Source of the DNA: Flaccisagitta enflata
Taxonomy: Eukaryota; Chaetognatha; Sagittoidea; Aphragmophora
DNA: 64,000 bases
Assembly (NCBI GenBank): GCA_965153355.1
Contig: OZ231126.1
Coordinates: forward strand, 94,426,001 to 94,490,000
Reading direction: 5' to 3'
A program made the position numbers and the translations under genes. Shown here one piece after another: positions 1 through 13,295 of the stretch. A model generated the notes under the pieces. That model worked only from the letters and a program-made list of their open reading frames with translations, ran no database searches and had not been told where the DNA came from. Every line of letters starts with the position of its first letter. Position 1 is the stretch's first letter.

Positions 1-1210
1 GGGTTGCTGCCAACGTTGCCGTCGACGAACCGCTTGAAGCTTCTCCTTGGCCTTTGGGCGTTACTGCTGCAGGGGGCGCGCCTGGAGGCGCTTGAAGGGG
101 GCCTTTGCTTTTGGATTCTGGCCCTTTTTGTTGACTCGGCACATTGCGCGTTTGTGGAGTCTTTCCCCGACGTGATCTCTTCGACTTTTGTGAGGGAGTG
201 ATGTCACGAGGACCCTGTTGCTGCTGATTTGGGGGATGAACCAATCCAGGGCGCGATTGACGACTTCCTGATGCTGTAGAGCGAATTGCCGCTGATGTAG
301 CTATGGCTGCGGCGAGCACGAATACCGCTGGTGGAGCGGAAGCGCCGACGGAACGGAATTTGCACCAGGAGGCTTCGGAGCCGCATTCTTCCTCTTCGTC
401 GCCTGGACCATGCGACGAACCTCCTTATCATGCTCCCTCCTTCTCTTATTGCTTTGGATTTTGCGCTCAGAGTCTCCGAGCCAAGCTCTGCTTGATTAGC
501 CGATGAGCGCATGAGAGTTTGTTTGTTGCAGCATACCGAAAGTTTTTCAAACTCTTTGAAGAGGAGAGATACTTCGACGTCCGGACTGATGATACGATAC
601 CACCAACGCGCCTGCATCCGTGGTGCTTTCTTCCGGCGTCGCAGTGTCCACTTCCGGGTCAATGCTTTCTCCACCACCTCCCCATTCACCAACACCTCCT
701 CCTCTATTTCCATCCCCTCCTCCTCCACTCTTGCTCCATCATTGACCAATCTCTCTCTCTCTTCGCCCCGGCTGCGTTGACGCAGCTGCAGACGCTTGAT
801 CACGAGACGCTGGGCGACCGAAATCAGGCAGAATCGAGGCGATGGGGCAAATCCGATGATGATGACGCCGCTGCTGAAGCAGGATAAGTCCACTGGCGCC
901 GATTGATCGCAATCACCGAACCTCCATCTTTGATGACCACCAATGGAGGAAGCGACGCGGGATCAACGGCGTTGATGGTTGTTGACGATGGTCAACGCAT
1001 CATCTTGTTGACGCTTTTATTCGCCATTTTGGCGCCGACGATCAACTAAGGTCGCCATTGAAGGCTGCCAGCGCGACAGCCCCCTCCGCCCAACGACGTC
1101 GTGGATGCAGATCCTCCTCGAGTCGAGCCGTCGTTGAAGAGTCGATGAAGATCCAAGACCCGACGACGTCGACACGCGGCTTCAGCCTCGAGACGCTGCT
1201 GACGGGACAT
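1..1210 (-). pseudogene. Degraded coding-like stretch, possibly gag of a second retroelement
   Basis: Read on the minus strand, an ATG near 1210 opens a segment beginning MSRQQRLEAEAACRRRR. Open stretches in different frames follow (893-204, then a Q/P/K-rich frame from about 325 to the left edge that includes NQQQQGPRD and SQKSKRSRRG). The composition (Gln-, Arg- and Ser-rich, with short acidic runs) resembles the gag of the element to its right, but I recognise no domain. It lies directly downstream of the end of the BEL/Pao pol in the same orientation, so it could be a second element head to tail. Frame changes and a TAA between segments indicate decay. Spurious open frames in GC-rich DNA are the main alternative. 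Confidence 0.3.
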
Positions 1211-1563
1211 CTTGACTCCGACGAGCGACTTCAAGATGCAAACTGACTTCAGATGGAATGACGTCGTCAGTGGAAGCTTTGAAATGTTCGTGTTAAGAAC
1301 TGATAAAGGTAAGAACGGATTTGGCACAATAATATGTACATATAGACAGGGCGAATGAATCAGTGTTTTGATGTGAAATGGAAATGGACAACATAATTGA
1401 CAAGAGGAAAGATGAAAGCATGGATGATCAGAACCAAATATGAATAATAACAACTCTTTTGTAAATATAACAAGTCAGAGTTCAATTACTCATATCTATA
1501 GTTACTAATGGACAGGCCCATGCGCCTTTCTCTCTCTCTCAAAACTTAGCGTTTTTTATGAGT
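1211..1563. other. Non-coding stretch after the BEL/Pao pol; possible LTR position
   Basis: This stretch lies between the pol stop codon and the next coding-like segment, which is where a 3' LTR would sit. I compared it by eye with the sequence upstream of gag (9,349-9,990) and saw no convincing shared block, so I do not call LTRs. It is AT-richer than the flanking coding remnants. Confidence 0.3.
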
Positions 1564-2367
1564 CTATTCCAGCCGCACGAGCTTCGTGCGGTCTTTCGTC
1601 ACGATCTTTCCATCTTGGCGCTGATGAGCTCCTCCGGACATGGGCTGACACACCCTCGACGCCTACACGTTCTAAGCCCAATTGTGACGAGCAGTTGGTC
1701 CATGACGATGACCATGTCATCCACCGCAAAGTCTTTCTCAGATCTCGACCATTTGCTTCTCGCATGAAGAAGCGATAAATATTCGACCTCCACGATTTCC
1801 AAAATGCATCCACACGCGATTGCGCACGCCTCCATTGAATCTTCGTGAGTCGGCGTCAGAATTGACGCCTTGTTGCACCAGATCTAGAGGGGCATGGCCG
1901 GATGTTGATGGATTGAGGATATGATTCGGTGTAAGGGCCTCAGAGTCATTTGGATCATCGCTGAGCGCTAGAGGGACGGCGCATTGAGAATTTTCAACTT
2001 CGACGACGGCAGTGTTGAAGGCGCGACGGGAGGATGGCGCCAGTTGAGATGGAAGCAAGATGGCGCTTAAAGAGAGCAACGATTCTCTCCCACACCCTCC
2101 ATAGTGGGGTGTTCTCGTGATAAAGTCCCACCGAAGGTCGCGCCGCTGCAGTTCAGGAGTTGACGAATGGTTCCAAGCTTCCATTTCCTTCTTGAGGATG
2201 TTGTTACGCCGACTAGATTCGCCCCACAATCTGATGTGAAACGGCGGATTCCTGGGCGCCTTGCTGCAAAGCGGATGATTGCATTTACCATCGCATCGGC
2301 TGACATGTTGAAGAGCAATTTCACATGGACGGCGCGTGACACAAAACAGGTGAACACTGCGATCCAC
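1564..2367 (-). pseudogene. BEL/Pao integrase C-terminal part and DUF5641-like tail
   Basis: The 2367-1738 frame carries WDFITRTPHYGGCGRES, which aligns with the conserved W-x-FIPP-x-APHFGGxWE block holding the catalytic Glu, then SEALTPNHIL before the tail. The tail continues in the 1835-1599 frame with EYLSLLHARSKW and VDDMVIVMDQ, and in a third frame with DGKIVTKDRTKLVRLE and a stop at 1564-1566, the usual C-terminus of BEL/Pao pol. Two further frameshifts therefore fall in this 800-bp stretch. Confidence 0.78.
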
Positions 2368-3032
2368 ACCTTATGATCAGCACGCCCGTTCATTTTTACC
2401 ATGAAATGCCCCATGACGTCCAATCCAGTCTCTGCAAAGACAGGCGCCGGATTGACGCGATTTGATGGAAGATTGGCCATTTGCTGATTTGCGTTCTTTT
2501 TAAAGTTCTTCTGGCATCTAAAGCACGTGTTGACGACGCTCTTGACGGCCTGAAGACCTTTTGTAATCCACACAAATTGGCGTAATTGGCACAATGTATG
2601 CTTTGCACCCGCGTGAAAATCATTATGATGATAATGGCGAATTAATGATTTCACATTCTCGTCTTTTGGCGGCAGGATAAAGGGAAATTTAGCGTCGTGA
2701 GAGATGTCGGCATTTTGCAATCGACTGCCGACGCGAAGGATACCGTCGTCGTCGACGAAAGGGTTCAGTTTCCGCATCTCCTTGTTCTTTATGATGAAGT
2801 CACGACGGCTTTCTGGCTTGAAAACTTTTCCCAATTCCAATTGTTCGAAGACGTCAGAATAATGCTGCCGCTGCATTGACTTGACGAGCTGTTTGCGCGC
2901 CTCCTCCACGACGTCTTGCGTCACTTCCGGTTTTGGAAGGAGATCTTTTGTTGCTCGTGTCTTCGCCCTTGGATAGGCTCTCCACCTTTTGACTGCGATG
3001 AGAACCATGCCGATAATCCGCAATTTCTGCAT
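2067..3032 (-). pseudogene. BEL/Pao integrase, zinc-binding and catalytic core
   Basis: An integrase N-terminal H2C2 zinc domain (HYHHNDFHAGAKHT ... CFRCQKN) is preceded by the conserved LRVGSRL-type stretch and followed by the catalytic core, with GLDVMGHF for the first Asp and TSDCGANLVG for the second Asp (usually SDNGTNF). The frame fails after NLVG, and the Glu-containing part is read from 2367-1738. It would insert the element cDNA into the host genome if intact. Confidence 0.82.
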
Positions 3033-4084
3033 CCATTTTCCCCGAGAAGCGGCAGAAATATCGCGTCAGCCACTTGTTTCTTTTCACTCAGCCGCATACA
3101 GAGCGGCGACCTGTGCAGAAATAGGGCACGCATGATGTTCGTTTTTGGCCATTGATCTTCGGGAAGACGCAAAAATGCAGGGCCTTGATGGAATTGACGC
3201 CATTTTTCGGCTTCATGGGCCTGGATGCCTCTGCTACAGTGGTCCGCCGGGTTGTTTGACGAGTCAACCCAGCGCCACTGTTGAGGATCAGACCCACTAT
3301 GGATCTTGGAGAGACGATTGGCGAAGAATACAGGCCTCGGTTTTGCCGGATTGTAAATCATCTTCAGTGCAGATTCAGAATCGGACCAAAATCTGACGAC
3401 GAGATTGTCCAAGTTGATGGTCCTTCCGATGAAGCGTTTGAGCTGCACTGCTTTTTCTGCGGATACAATCTCGACGCGTGGAACGCTGTTGTGATGAGAG
3501 GCACGTTTTGATTGAGAGGAATGACGTGAGATTTGGAGGCGATGAATGAAATGTGAACATCTCCATCTCGATTGACTTGACGTCGATATGCAACTGCTCC
3601 ATATCCGCCTTTTGGAGCTGCATCGCAAAATAACTCGATTGTTACTCCGCAATGTCGCTATTGTCGACGCCGCCATTCCACCAGCGTTCAATTCGATATT
3701 GTTGTAGAAGAGGCCAAGATGAAGTATAGCGGAAGAAAGATTCCTCGACGCTCTCTTCCAAGGGCGAATCCCATCCCACTTCCTGTGGACGACAGAGTTG
3801 AAGATGACGTCTGCCGATGTATGCGCTTGGACTCCAAAACCCAATGGATCGTAAAGTTTCGCTTGCATAGAGACCAATTGACGAGGTGTTTTTGCTCTAA
3901 GAGTTTTGAATTCTTCGTCGCAGATGAAAATAAAGACGTCTTCCGCCGGAAGCCATGAGACGCCCAACACCTTCGTCGGCGCATCATCTTGCTTATCTGA
4001 AATGGGGATTGGCACATTTGGATCTCCATCCATCAATTGCCGCGCATTGCTCTTCCACTTCACAAGATCCATCCCGCCCGCCAT
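2921..4084 (-). pseudogene. BEL/Pao RT connection and RNase H, frameshifted
   Basis: The segment starts in the thumb/connection region (DLVKWKSNARQL, then LGVSWLPAEDVFIF and LYDPLGFG, all hallmark BEL positions). The start of RNase H lies in a different frame (FCDAAPKGGYGAV, about 3,600-3,640), then the reading returns to this frame with RVEIVSAEKAVQL and FWSDSESALKMI. The RNase H acidic residues are therefore present but split by two frameshifts. The last part (about 3,030-2,921) is out of frame relative to the integrase that follows. Confidence 0.8.
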
Positions 4085-5159
4085 CGCGCCACTGAATCCA
4101 CTTTAGTTGCAGTGCTTCGTCGACCGAATCCCCACTCCCTACTTCCGTCTCGCCGTTAAAGCCATAGCGAATAAGATCGTAGACGTTGTAGGGGTATTTG
4201 GGCCGGATTACTTCAGCATGCTTTCTGACGGTGAAAGATGTGACGAATGAGCTGGATTGGCTGCCGAAGACGTGTGATAAAAACAGATTCAAAATTGCTT
4301 CTCGAAGAGTGCGATCTTTGAACCAAAAGAATCTGAATAAATCAGCGTCGTCAGGATGGACGCGGATTTGGTGGAAAAACGCCTTTATGTCACACATAAA
4401 GGCGATTTTCCACTGACGAAAACGCATGAGGATGTCCATCAGGCTATTCATCAAATTTGGGCCTCCGACGAGCAAATCATTGAGTGAGATCCCGTCGGTC
4501 GCCGCACGCGCATCGTGACATACGCGCGTTTTTCCGCGCAATTCGACAATATGAAGCGGCAAGTACCAGCGCGGCTCAATGCCGTCGTCGTCGTCGACGT
4601 TGTCAATCTCAATCGCCACTCCCGTCTCGTAAAACTTCTCGATTTCACGGAAGACTCTTTCTTTGAAGGCTGGATCACGCTTGAAGCGAAAACGTTGGTT
4701 ACCGAGTCGCTTCATCGCAGTCGGTCGTGATTTCACTCTTCTCAGAATCTCCATGATTTTTTCATGATGAAATTTCCATGTGACGGGAGCAAAGTACTTT
4801 TTCACAATTGGGCAAAAATATATCTTTTCCTCTAACGTTTTGCACGCTCTGACATTTTCGAGGGAATCACCCATCTCCTCTTGCGAGACGATTGATGATG
4901 CAAAGTCATGGTAGAAGATGCGGTCGATGTTGCTGTTGAGGACGCGATTGTCGAGGATGCGATCGATGTTATCGTTGAGGACGCGGTCATCCGTCGCGAT
5001 AGCGTTGATCGACGCAATATCTCGTCCTCTTTTGCCCGTTTTTCCACATACAGTCCAACCGAATAGACATCTAAAGCAAGTCAAAGATCCTGAAGGCCCT
5101 CGACGGATTTCTTGAGCGACGGCGGCATCCGCATGCGCCGCTCCGATGATCATCATCAC
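3993..5159 (-). pseudogene. BEL/Pao reverse transcriptase, N-terminal two thirds, damaged active site
   Basis: The frame contains the BEL-specific GWTVCGK motif upstream of RT, then WYLPLHIVELRGKTRVCHDA, ISLNDLLVGGPNLMNSLMDI, AFMCDIKAFFHQIRVHPDDAD and SHVFGSQSSSFVTSFTVRK. These are the fingers and palm motifs, including the first catalytic Asp (MCDIK). The position where the YxDD box should follow reads GFNGETEVGSGD before SVDEALQL, so the two catalytic aspartates are not present in normal context. The frame then loses similarity and the thumb region continues in the 4084-2921 frame. This copy should be catalytically dead. Confidence 0.85.
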
Positions 5160-5281
5160 ACCGCCTTCAGCTTCTGGAAATTTTACGCCTTCGATGTGAG
5201 GTTGGTCAGATAGGTCGTGAGAAAAGGAGGAATATCGCGTTCACTCGTTAACAAATCACCCACCAATGCTGTTGATGTCAT

Positions 5282-5563
5282 TTACGTATTCTCGTCGACC
5301 GATTGCATGGTGAATGATGCGATGAAACGATCCTCAACAACATGACTTCCCACAGTAATCACCGTCATTTGCACTGTTTTTGTTGGAATCAGAAGACTGC
5401 GAATGACGCTGGTACTGATCACGTCGCGATCAGCGCCTGAGTCGATCATAGCATATATCGTCCTCTGCGCACCCGAAGAATTGTTTAATATAGTCACTGG
5501 AACGATCGGACGGACAACGTCGTCGAATGAAGAGACGGACCGCGACGTTGCCGTCGCCGCCAG
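5282..5563 (-). pseudogene. Retropepsin-like aspartic protease of BEL/Pao pol
   Basis: A short open segment contains AMIDSGADRDVISTSVI, which matches the D-S/T-G active-site loop of retropepsins followed by the hydrophobic strand. It would cleave the Gag-Pol polyprotein. It sits between gag and reverse transcriptase as expected. The frame ends at 5282, and the next recognisable Pol sequence is in another frame, so the segment is cut off from the reverse transcriptase. Confidence 0.7.
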
Positions 5564-7204
5564 TCATGCCGTGGCGTTAGGAGAGATGATTTCCGTTGGA
5601 TTGGCTGCCTCCGCCGTCGACGGAGCTGTTGGTGCTGCTGCAGCCGCATCCTCTGACTTTTTGAAGGGAGCCAGCGGTACTTTATTTCCCTGCTTGTTTT
5701 CTCCTTTCTTCTCTTCCTTTTCTTCTTTCTTGTAGGTGCGCCCGTGGAGAATCGTCGCGTGCCGCTTCTTGCAGGTTTGGCAAGTCGGTCTGTTCACGCA
5801 TCCTTTGGCGTTGTGTCCTGGCGTGAGACAGTGGAAGCAAAGACGACGAGACATGATCTTTTGAACTCTCGCGTCCACTTCCAACTCCAATAGTTGATGA
5901 CAGTTTTCCGTTTGATGCATTCCACTGCAGACGTTGCAGCGGTCCGTCGACTGCGTCTTTTGCTTGCCATTGGTCAAAGCATCTTCATATGATGATGGCG
6001 CTTCTTTCTCTGTAGTTGCGACTGCTGCCACTGATGCTGTTTTGCAGCTTGCGCCTTTGTTGCGCTGAATCACCGCCCATGTCTCAATCATATTGACCAA
6101 GTTGTCGAATGAAAACAATTGTCCATTTAGGGCTGCTTCATGCTGCTTTTCCCAGAATTTATCTGCAAGATGAGGGACCCTCTTGTTGAGAATCTCCTGC
6201 AGCAGCTCGTCACGATAGCATTGTTGCACTTCTCCACAGGTCCTCGCAATCTTCTTTGCCTTTTGCAACCTTGCAGACAAATTGAAATGCCTTGCATGGT
6301 CGGCCGACTGGATCTTTGCCTCCGCGACGATTTCGTTGAACAGCGCCGCAATGTTGCAGCGCCTTGCCATAAAGACGACGTCCATTTTTGCGAAGGCGTC
6401 GTCAATCTCTCCTCTTGCTGTCGCTTCAGTTGCATCAATCGTCGCAGTTTCTATGATCTCTTTTGCCGGACCAGCAAACCACTTAGGCAATTCCAATAAG
6501 ATGTCCATTTGCGTCAAGCCTTCATGCTTCTCAGCATCTTTAAACTTCCTCTTCCACATCATAAAGTCGGTGGATGAAAGCTCCTGCAGAGGCTTCTCAG
6601 GTCTTGCTCTCTCCAACGCTTTGAGGCCGACCTCCCTTGCTCGCATGAGATCATTGTACGTCGCTCTTTCCAAAAACCTGTCCAGAGCCGGATTGTTGGG
6701 CATCTGAACGTGGACTTCCGGTTGACGGGCTACTTGATGATGCTCCACTTGATGATACGCTGGGGGTTGTTGGACGAAAGCGTATTGACCCCCGACTTTC
6801 ACCGGAGATCTCTTTTTGGTGGTTTTTACGCTCCACCCCACTTCCTCTTGCTGATTCACTTGTTGTTGACGATCATCTTGATGGAATCGGGGAGCATCAA
6901 AATCTTGGCGGACGTACTGTCGCTGTTGTTGTTCTTCTTTTCGTTGTTTTTCTTCCGCTCTCGCTGCGGCAAGGTCAAAGTCTCTCTGCTGAATCTGCAT
7001 CTTCAAACTATCCACTTCTTGCTGCAAACGTTGATTCTGCTGGATGACTTCCGCTTGAGGCGTTACTAGAGGCGCTTGCGCTACTTTCGGCGCCTTCGGC
7101 TGCAATCCATTCGTTGTCTTCTTAGGAGCGACTTTCCTCTCTTTATCTTGCAGCTGTTGTGCCAACTTCGCGTCAGCGGCCTCCTGCTTCTGCCTCCTGC
7201 GCAT
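5564..7204 (-). pseudogene. BEL/Pao gag, C-terminal part with zinc knuckles
   Basis: This open frame continues the gag product. It starts with a Gln/Lys-rich coiled-coil-like stretch, then a DUF1759-like capsid region containing FMMWKRKFKDAEKHEG and LLELPKWFAGPAKEII, then knuckles CNVCSGMHQTENC (about 5,900-5,940) and CFHCLTPGHNAKGC (about 5,810-5,850), followed by CQTCKKRHATILHG. The Cys/His array ending in a CxxC...HxxxLHG block is typical of BEL/Pao gag. The frame ends with a stop at 5564, just before the protease. The ATG at 7204 is not necessarily a real start, because upstream coding continues into this frame by a frameshift. Confidence 0.8.
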
Positions 7205-9348
7205 CGCCTCCGTTGCATCACCTCCGCTTCCGGCTGTGTTGAAGACCTTTTCCTCTTGATGGGAAGACCAGTCTCCCTTCTAGCAGAGCCAATCTGCTTC
7301 TCGAAGATCACTTCCGGTGCGGTAGGGAGAATCGTTGCTGCTGGGGCTTGATGATGCTGATCTTGATGCTGTTGCTGTTGTTGAAGCCGTTGCTGCTGCC
7401 ACTGTTGATGTTGAAGCTGCTGTTGCTGGTCAGGACGCTGTTGCTGTTCATTCTGCTGCTGCAGTTGACGCTGACGTTGTCCTTGCTGCTGCTGCTGCTC
7501 CCACTGTTGCTGCTGCTGCATCGGCTGCTTGACGGACGTTTCCACTGACTGCACATGACGTTGCTGTGTGTTCGGATTGAACAATCCCGGATTGAAGTTT
7601 CTGAAGATAGATCGACGGTCTTTTGGCGGATGCTGCGGCTGCTGCTGTTCCAGCTCAGACAGTTGCCTAAGCTTCACATCACGCTGCTCTAAAGCCCCAC
7701 CAATGCCGCCGTCGTTCAGGCTATTCCAGTGCTTTCGTTGCATTTCTGCCGCATTGTTGAATATTCCCGCTCTTCTATCTTCATCTCGTTGCTGCTGCTG
7801 GCGAAAGTTACACATTCTGTCGTATAACTCTTTGTCTTCTTGTGATGAGCTTCGCTGTTGGAATCCCAATGGCACCGCGATCGGCGCCTTTGGAGCTGTT
7901 GCTGCACCACCACCTTCACCTTCAGCCATCATGCGCAGCCGTTGATCTGCAAGGCGTTGCTGTCTCTCTTCTTCTGTCTCCTCACTGACGTTCATGCTTT
8001 CGACAAGATGGTTGTTTGAAGCTGGAGGATCCACCACCACCGCTGGGATTGCGGCGGAAGGTTGCTGTTGCTGCTGCTGTTGCTGTTGCGTACTTTCTCC
8101 TGCATCGTTTTGCCGCTGTTGTTGTTGTTCGTGCGGCTGCATTGCCGTCTGTCGCAGCTCTTGTTGTTGTTGCTGTTGCTGTTGTTGCTGCTGTTGATCG
8201 TGTTGTTGTTGATGATGAGCGCCGGCTGCAGGATCTTGTTGACAAAATTGTTGGAGTTGCTGCAACTGCTGCTGCTGCAACAGCTCTTGCTGCTGCCGTT
8301 GAGCCGTCGTTTGCTGCTGCTCCTGTGGTCGGTGGAGTTGACGTTGCTGTTGGAGTTGCTGCTGCTGCATCTGCAATTGATGCTGCTGCTGTTGCTCCTG
8401 CTGCTGTCGCTGCTCCTCCTCCCGTTGTTGCTGCTGCATATCGTCAATCAGCCGACGGCCTTGTCGCATTTCCTCCTCCAACTGCCTGCCCCATCTGTCT
8501 CTCTCAGCACTCCTGTTGACGAAGCGTCGCCTCGCCCTCTCCTGCGGCGTCAATCCGTTGATGATCCCACGGCCTCTTGCAAGAGCGTCGGCGTCGTCGA
8601 GATCCGCAAGCATGTCGTCAGCTTGCTCCATCGGAGACGCACGCGCAGGTTCAATTTCCGAGACCAAATCTGATACCCATTGATTGACGGCATCTCCTCT
8701 TTGGATCGGCGGCAGATTTAAAAATTGGCCGCCAGTTGGAGATTGCGCACCATGTCGTGGGACCGGAAGTGGTAGATACTCGGATCCGTCGGGGTTTGGC
8801 GACGACGTTCGCATCCTTGGAGTCGGAGCGCCGGTAACATTGTCACGGGCGGCGTGGGTGTCAGTTGGGAGACTATTCCATGAGAATTCGTTGACGGGTC
8901 TTTTGCGATTCCCAATGTCATTATGCACTGCGTTCACGATGTCGGCGTTGGAAGGAAAACCCTCTGGATAGTTTTCACGATCAAAGAAACGCATGGAGTC
9001 CCACTCGCGCCGGATTCGACGCAAAGAAGACGCCGCGAATCGAAGAGGGTCGCCGGGCATCGAGTCGAGCGCCATTTGTCTTGCATACGATATAAAGTCG
9101 TAGACCATGTCCCGAAGGCCGTGTCGAGCGCCATCCGATTCACAGGCGGCGTCGTCGAAATCATTCGTTCCTTCGGTGCAAGTAGAAACGGCGTCGAAAA
9201 GGCGCCGGCATCCTTCCATTTCCGCAGTGATGTCGTTCCTCATTGCGCGCAAACGATTCGACCTCGGACACTGATTCAAACCGAAGTGAGATACACGAGA
9301 TGACGTTGAAGCAGTCGAGACGGTGTCGTCGTTACGCGCGGCTGCCAT
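7205..9348 (-). pseudogene. BEL/Pao gag, N-terminal part
   Basis: An open frame starts at an ATG at 9348 (MAAARNDDTVSTAS) and stays open to 7081, but the reading clearly passes to another frame near 7,205-7,260. The first roughly 300 residues are of mixed composition without a domain I recognise. From about residue 300 to 465 and again from about 600 to 700 the protein is extremely glutamine-rich because of CAG-type repeats (DNA 8,050-8,460 and 7,360-7,530). A structural nucleocapsid-like role is expected from position. Long poly-Gln blocks are unusual in gag and probably grew by slippage. The final roughly 40 residues of the open frame are Arg-rich nonsense relative to the continuing frame. 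Confidence 0.7.
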
Positions 9349-10320
9349 TGTCCAATTTCGCTTTCGGAGGTCGAAGATGAAAAGAATCGAGTCGTTTTTA
9401 AATTGTTGAAATATAAATTACGCCCACGAGTTTCAACTGGCACTGTCTATGAGCGTCTATCTGACTGACGACTTGTGGTGAAAGAAAGTTGGCCGATTGG
9501 AAAATAGGAAGGCGATCGTCTCGTTTATTCCATAAAAATTTCAACAACTGAAGAGAGGGGGAAAAATGAAAGGGAAAGTGGGCGTTAATTGTGATCAGCA
9601 AACGCAAAAGATAACATGAAATCGAGATAGGACACAATAAAGGACAGAAACAGCACATGACAACATGTTCATCTTCTTCAGAGCCCATGCCACCTGATAA
9701 TACCTGCCCTGCCCCGGCCCATCCCATTAAATTCATCCATATCATCCCTATAGCAAGCTGATCGGACAAGCGAAAAACCATACTAAAATCCGCGATAAAA
9801 ATGCAAAAGGGCAAAAGACAAAAATAACAGACCGGAAGACAAGATAAAACAACGTTAATAAAAGCAGAAACACGTCTATAAAACTTACTTTTAGGCCCAC
9901 TTTCGTTGGTTTCAACCCACAGTCTGTCGATGTCAAATTAACGTTAATTGTCCGTTCATTAGTTTATCTGCAATAAAAAGATGAGAGATTATTGAAATTA
10001 GTGAATTCCAAGGGCGCATTCAAACGATCATAAAAATCAATCAATCACTCTAAGAAGCGATGCCATAATTAAATAAAATCAATCAATCCAAAAATTGGAT
10101 GATACGAAAGACGAGTTACGTATATTTGCCTACGTAGTAAAAACAAATGGCACAAAATCAAGGCGCAACCATATGGTTACCCATCTAGCGTCCAATATAA
10201 AAAATGGCAAGAAACAAAAGACACGGGCATCGAATAGTAGAGAAAGAGAAAAAGCCAAAAGCACGCAAAAGAGACAGAAGGCACACACACCTAAGAGACG
10301 GACAGACGTACATTTCTAAC
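9349..10320. other. Non-coding sequence upstream of the BEL/Pao gag; possible LTR/leader
   Basis: No ORF or repeat is recognisable here. Its position just upstream of gag makes it the candidate 5' LTR and leader, but no matching copy was seen downstream of pol. Confidence 0.3.
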
Positions 10321-10330
10321 ACTCTCACTC

Positions 10331-10377
<47 letters not shown>

Positions 10378-10440
10378 ATCTCTCTTTCTTTCTTTCTTTC
10401 TTCCTTCCTTTCTCTCTTTTTTCCTTTCTTACTCTCTCCA
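10321..10440. repeat. Pyrimidine microsatellite (TC)n/(TTTC)n
   Basis: A run of CTCTCT changes into TTTC repeats with impurities. Confidence 0.95.
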
Positions 10441-11021
10441 TGACAAAATTCGTTTCACGTCACTCAGAAATACCATTTTCACTGGAAAACGCTTTGTTAC
10501 AGGCAATTTTTCGTTAGTCACAGTTCGTTTTAGGCGATTTTGTTAACAAAGAATCTAAAGAAAGAATGATGGGACCTTCAAAGATATTCGTTAGAGGCGG
10601 AATTTCCTAAGAAGCGTGTTCGTTAGAATGATTTTCTTCTGTACAGACAATTAACGAACACGCCTATGAAAGTATTTCTTCTAACTCAATTCATTTTATT
10701 TGTTACATTGACCATTAGGAAAACTGCCAATAAAAAAGATTGCAGTCCCTTGTAACTCGTTGGATTGATTTTTAACTGTATTGTGGAATGAAGTTGCACA
10801 ACGAAACATGAGGTTTGAATGACAGAATAAATCACACCATTAGCGCCTCCATCGTACCACCATTAGACCACGACGCAGAGAAAAATATTCCCTGCCGATG
10901 CGGCTACCTTAAAAATCATCAACAAAATAGCCTCAGGACTCACCATAAGCAACAAGACAGCGAGTAAGGAGAAGTGTAGAGAAGGGAAAAAATAACACAT
11001 GGAGAAACAAGCAACGCGGGG
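10441..11021. other. Unique-looking AT-rich sequence, nothing recognised
   Basis: There are no long ORFs, tandem repeats or terminal motifs of the dispersed families in this stretch. Confidence 0.5.
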
Positions 11022-11405
11022 TTACAAAACCGTCGCTGATGGATGGGCAGGGGCGCAAACCCCCTCCTACATTTCATTTTCTTCCCCATATAGCAATAAA
11101 ACAATGTAATTAAGGTTTGAATAGTGTTGAATTGTGTTTTACCAATTGTGTTTTATGATTTAGTACTGTCAAAAGTTATATTTTCCCCAAATTTCCCTTT
11201 TTTTTCTCTTTTTCCCCTATAATTTCCTTCCCCATCTCCAGACCCTTTGAATTCCAGTGGGGGGGGGGGAACTCAATCATATACAGGCCTGAAATAACAA
11301 GGCCGGATGCACGGCTATCCAAATCGCGTGCAGGTGAGCAGGGGCCGTATTTGAGGTCACCAGAGCACTTGGGCAAGACCAGTGAGGCCAAAGACCGCAA
11401 AAACC
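11022..11405 (+). mobile_element. Two 5' fragments of HINE-like elements
   Basis: At 11,022 ACGCGGGGTTACAA leads to GATGGGCAGGGGCG, the start of the ACGCGGGGTCAC-type element. At 11,303 AACAAGGCCGGATGCACGG leads to GCAGGTGAGCAGGGGCC and GGTCACCAGAGCACTTGGGC, the start of the type A element seen in full at 38,412-38,618. No 3' palindrome follows either one, so both are truncated. Confidence 0.65.
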
Positions 11406-13290
<1,885 letters not shown>

Positions 13291-13295
13291 TTTTT

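Larger units (their letters stand above)
1564..9348 (-). mobile_element. BEL/Pao LTR retrotransposon, internal region, decayed
   Basis: In order on the minus strand are a long gag with two retroviral-type zinc knuckles, an aspartic protease with DSGAD, a BEL-type reverse transcriptase, RNase H, an H2C2 integrase and a C-terminal DUF5641-like tail ending in TKLVRLE followed by a stop. This order and these motifs are characteristic of the BEL/Pao superfamily. The coding sequence changes frame at least six times (about 7,210, 5,200, 4,050, two around 3,500-3,640, 3,030, 2,200 and 1,700), so the copy cannot make a normal Pol polyprotein. Matching LTRs, a primer binding site and target duplications could not be identified by eye. 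Confidence 0.88.

Noticed and set aside
9349-9990. 5' LTR of the BEL/Pao element
   Set aside because: The position fits, but no matching sequence was seen downstream of pol by eye. A self-alignment would be needed.
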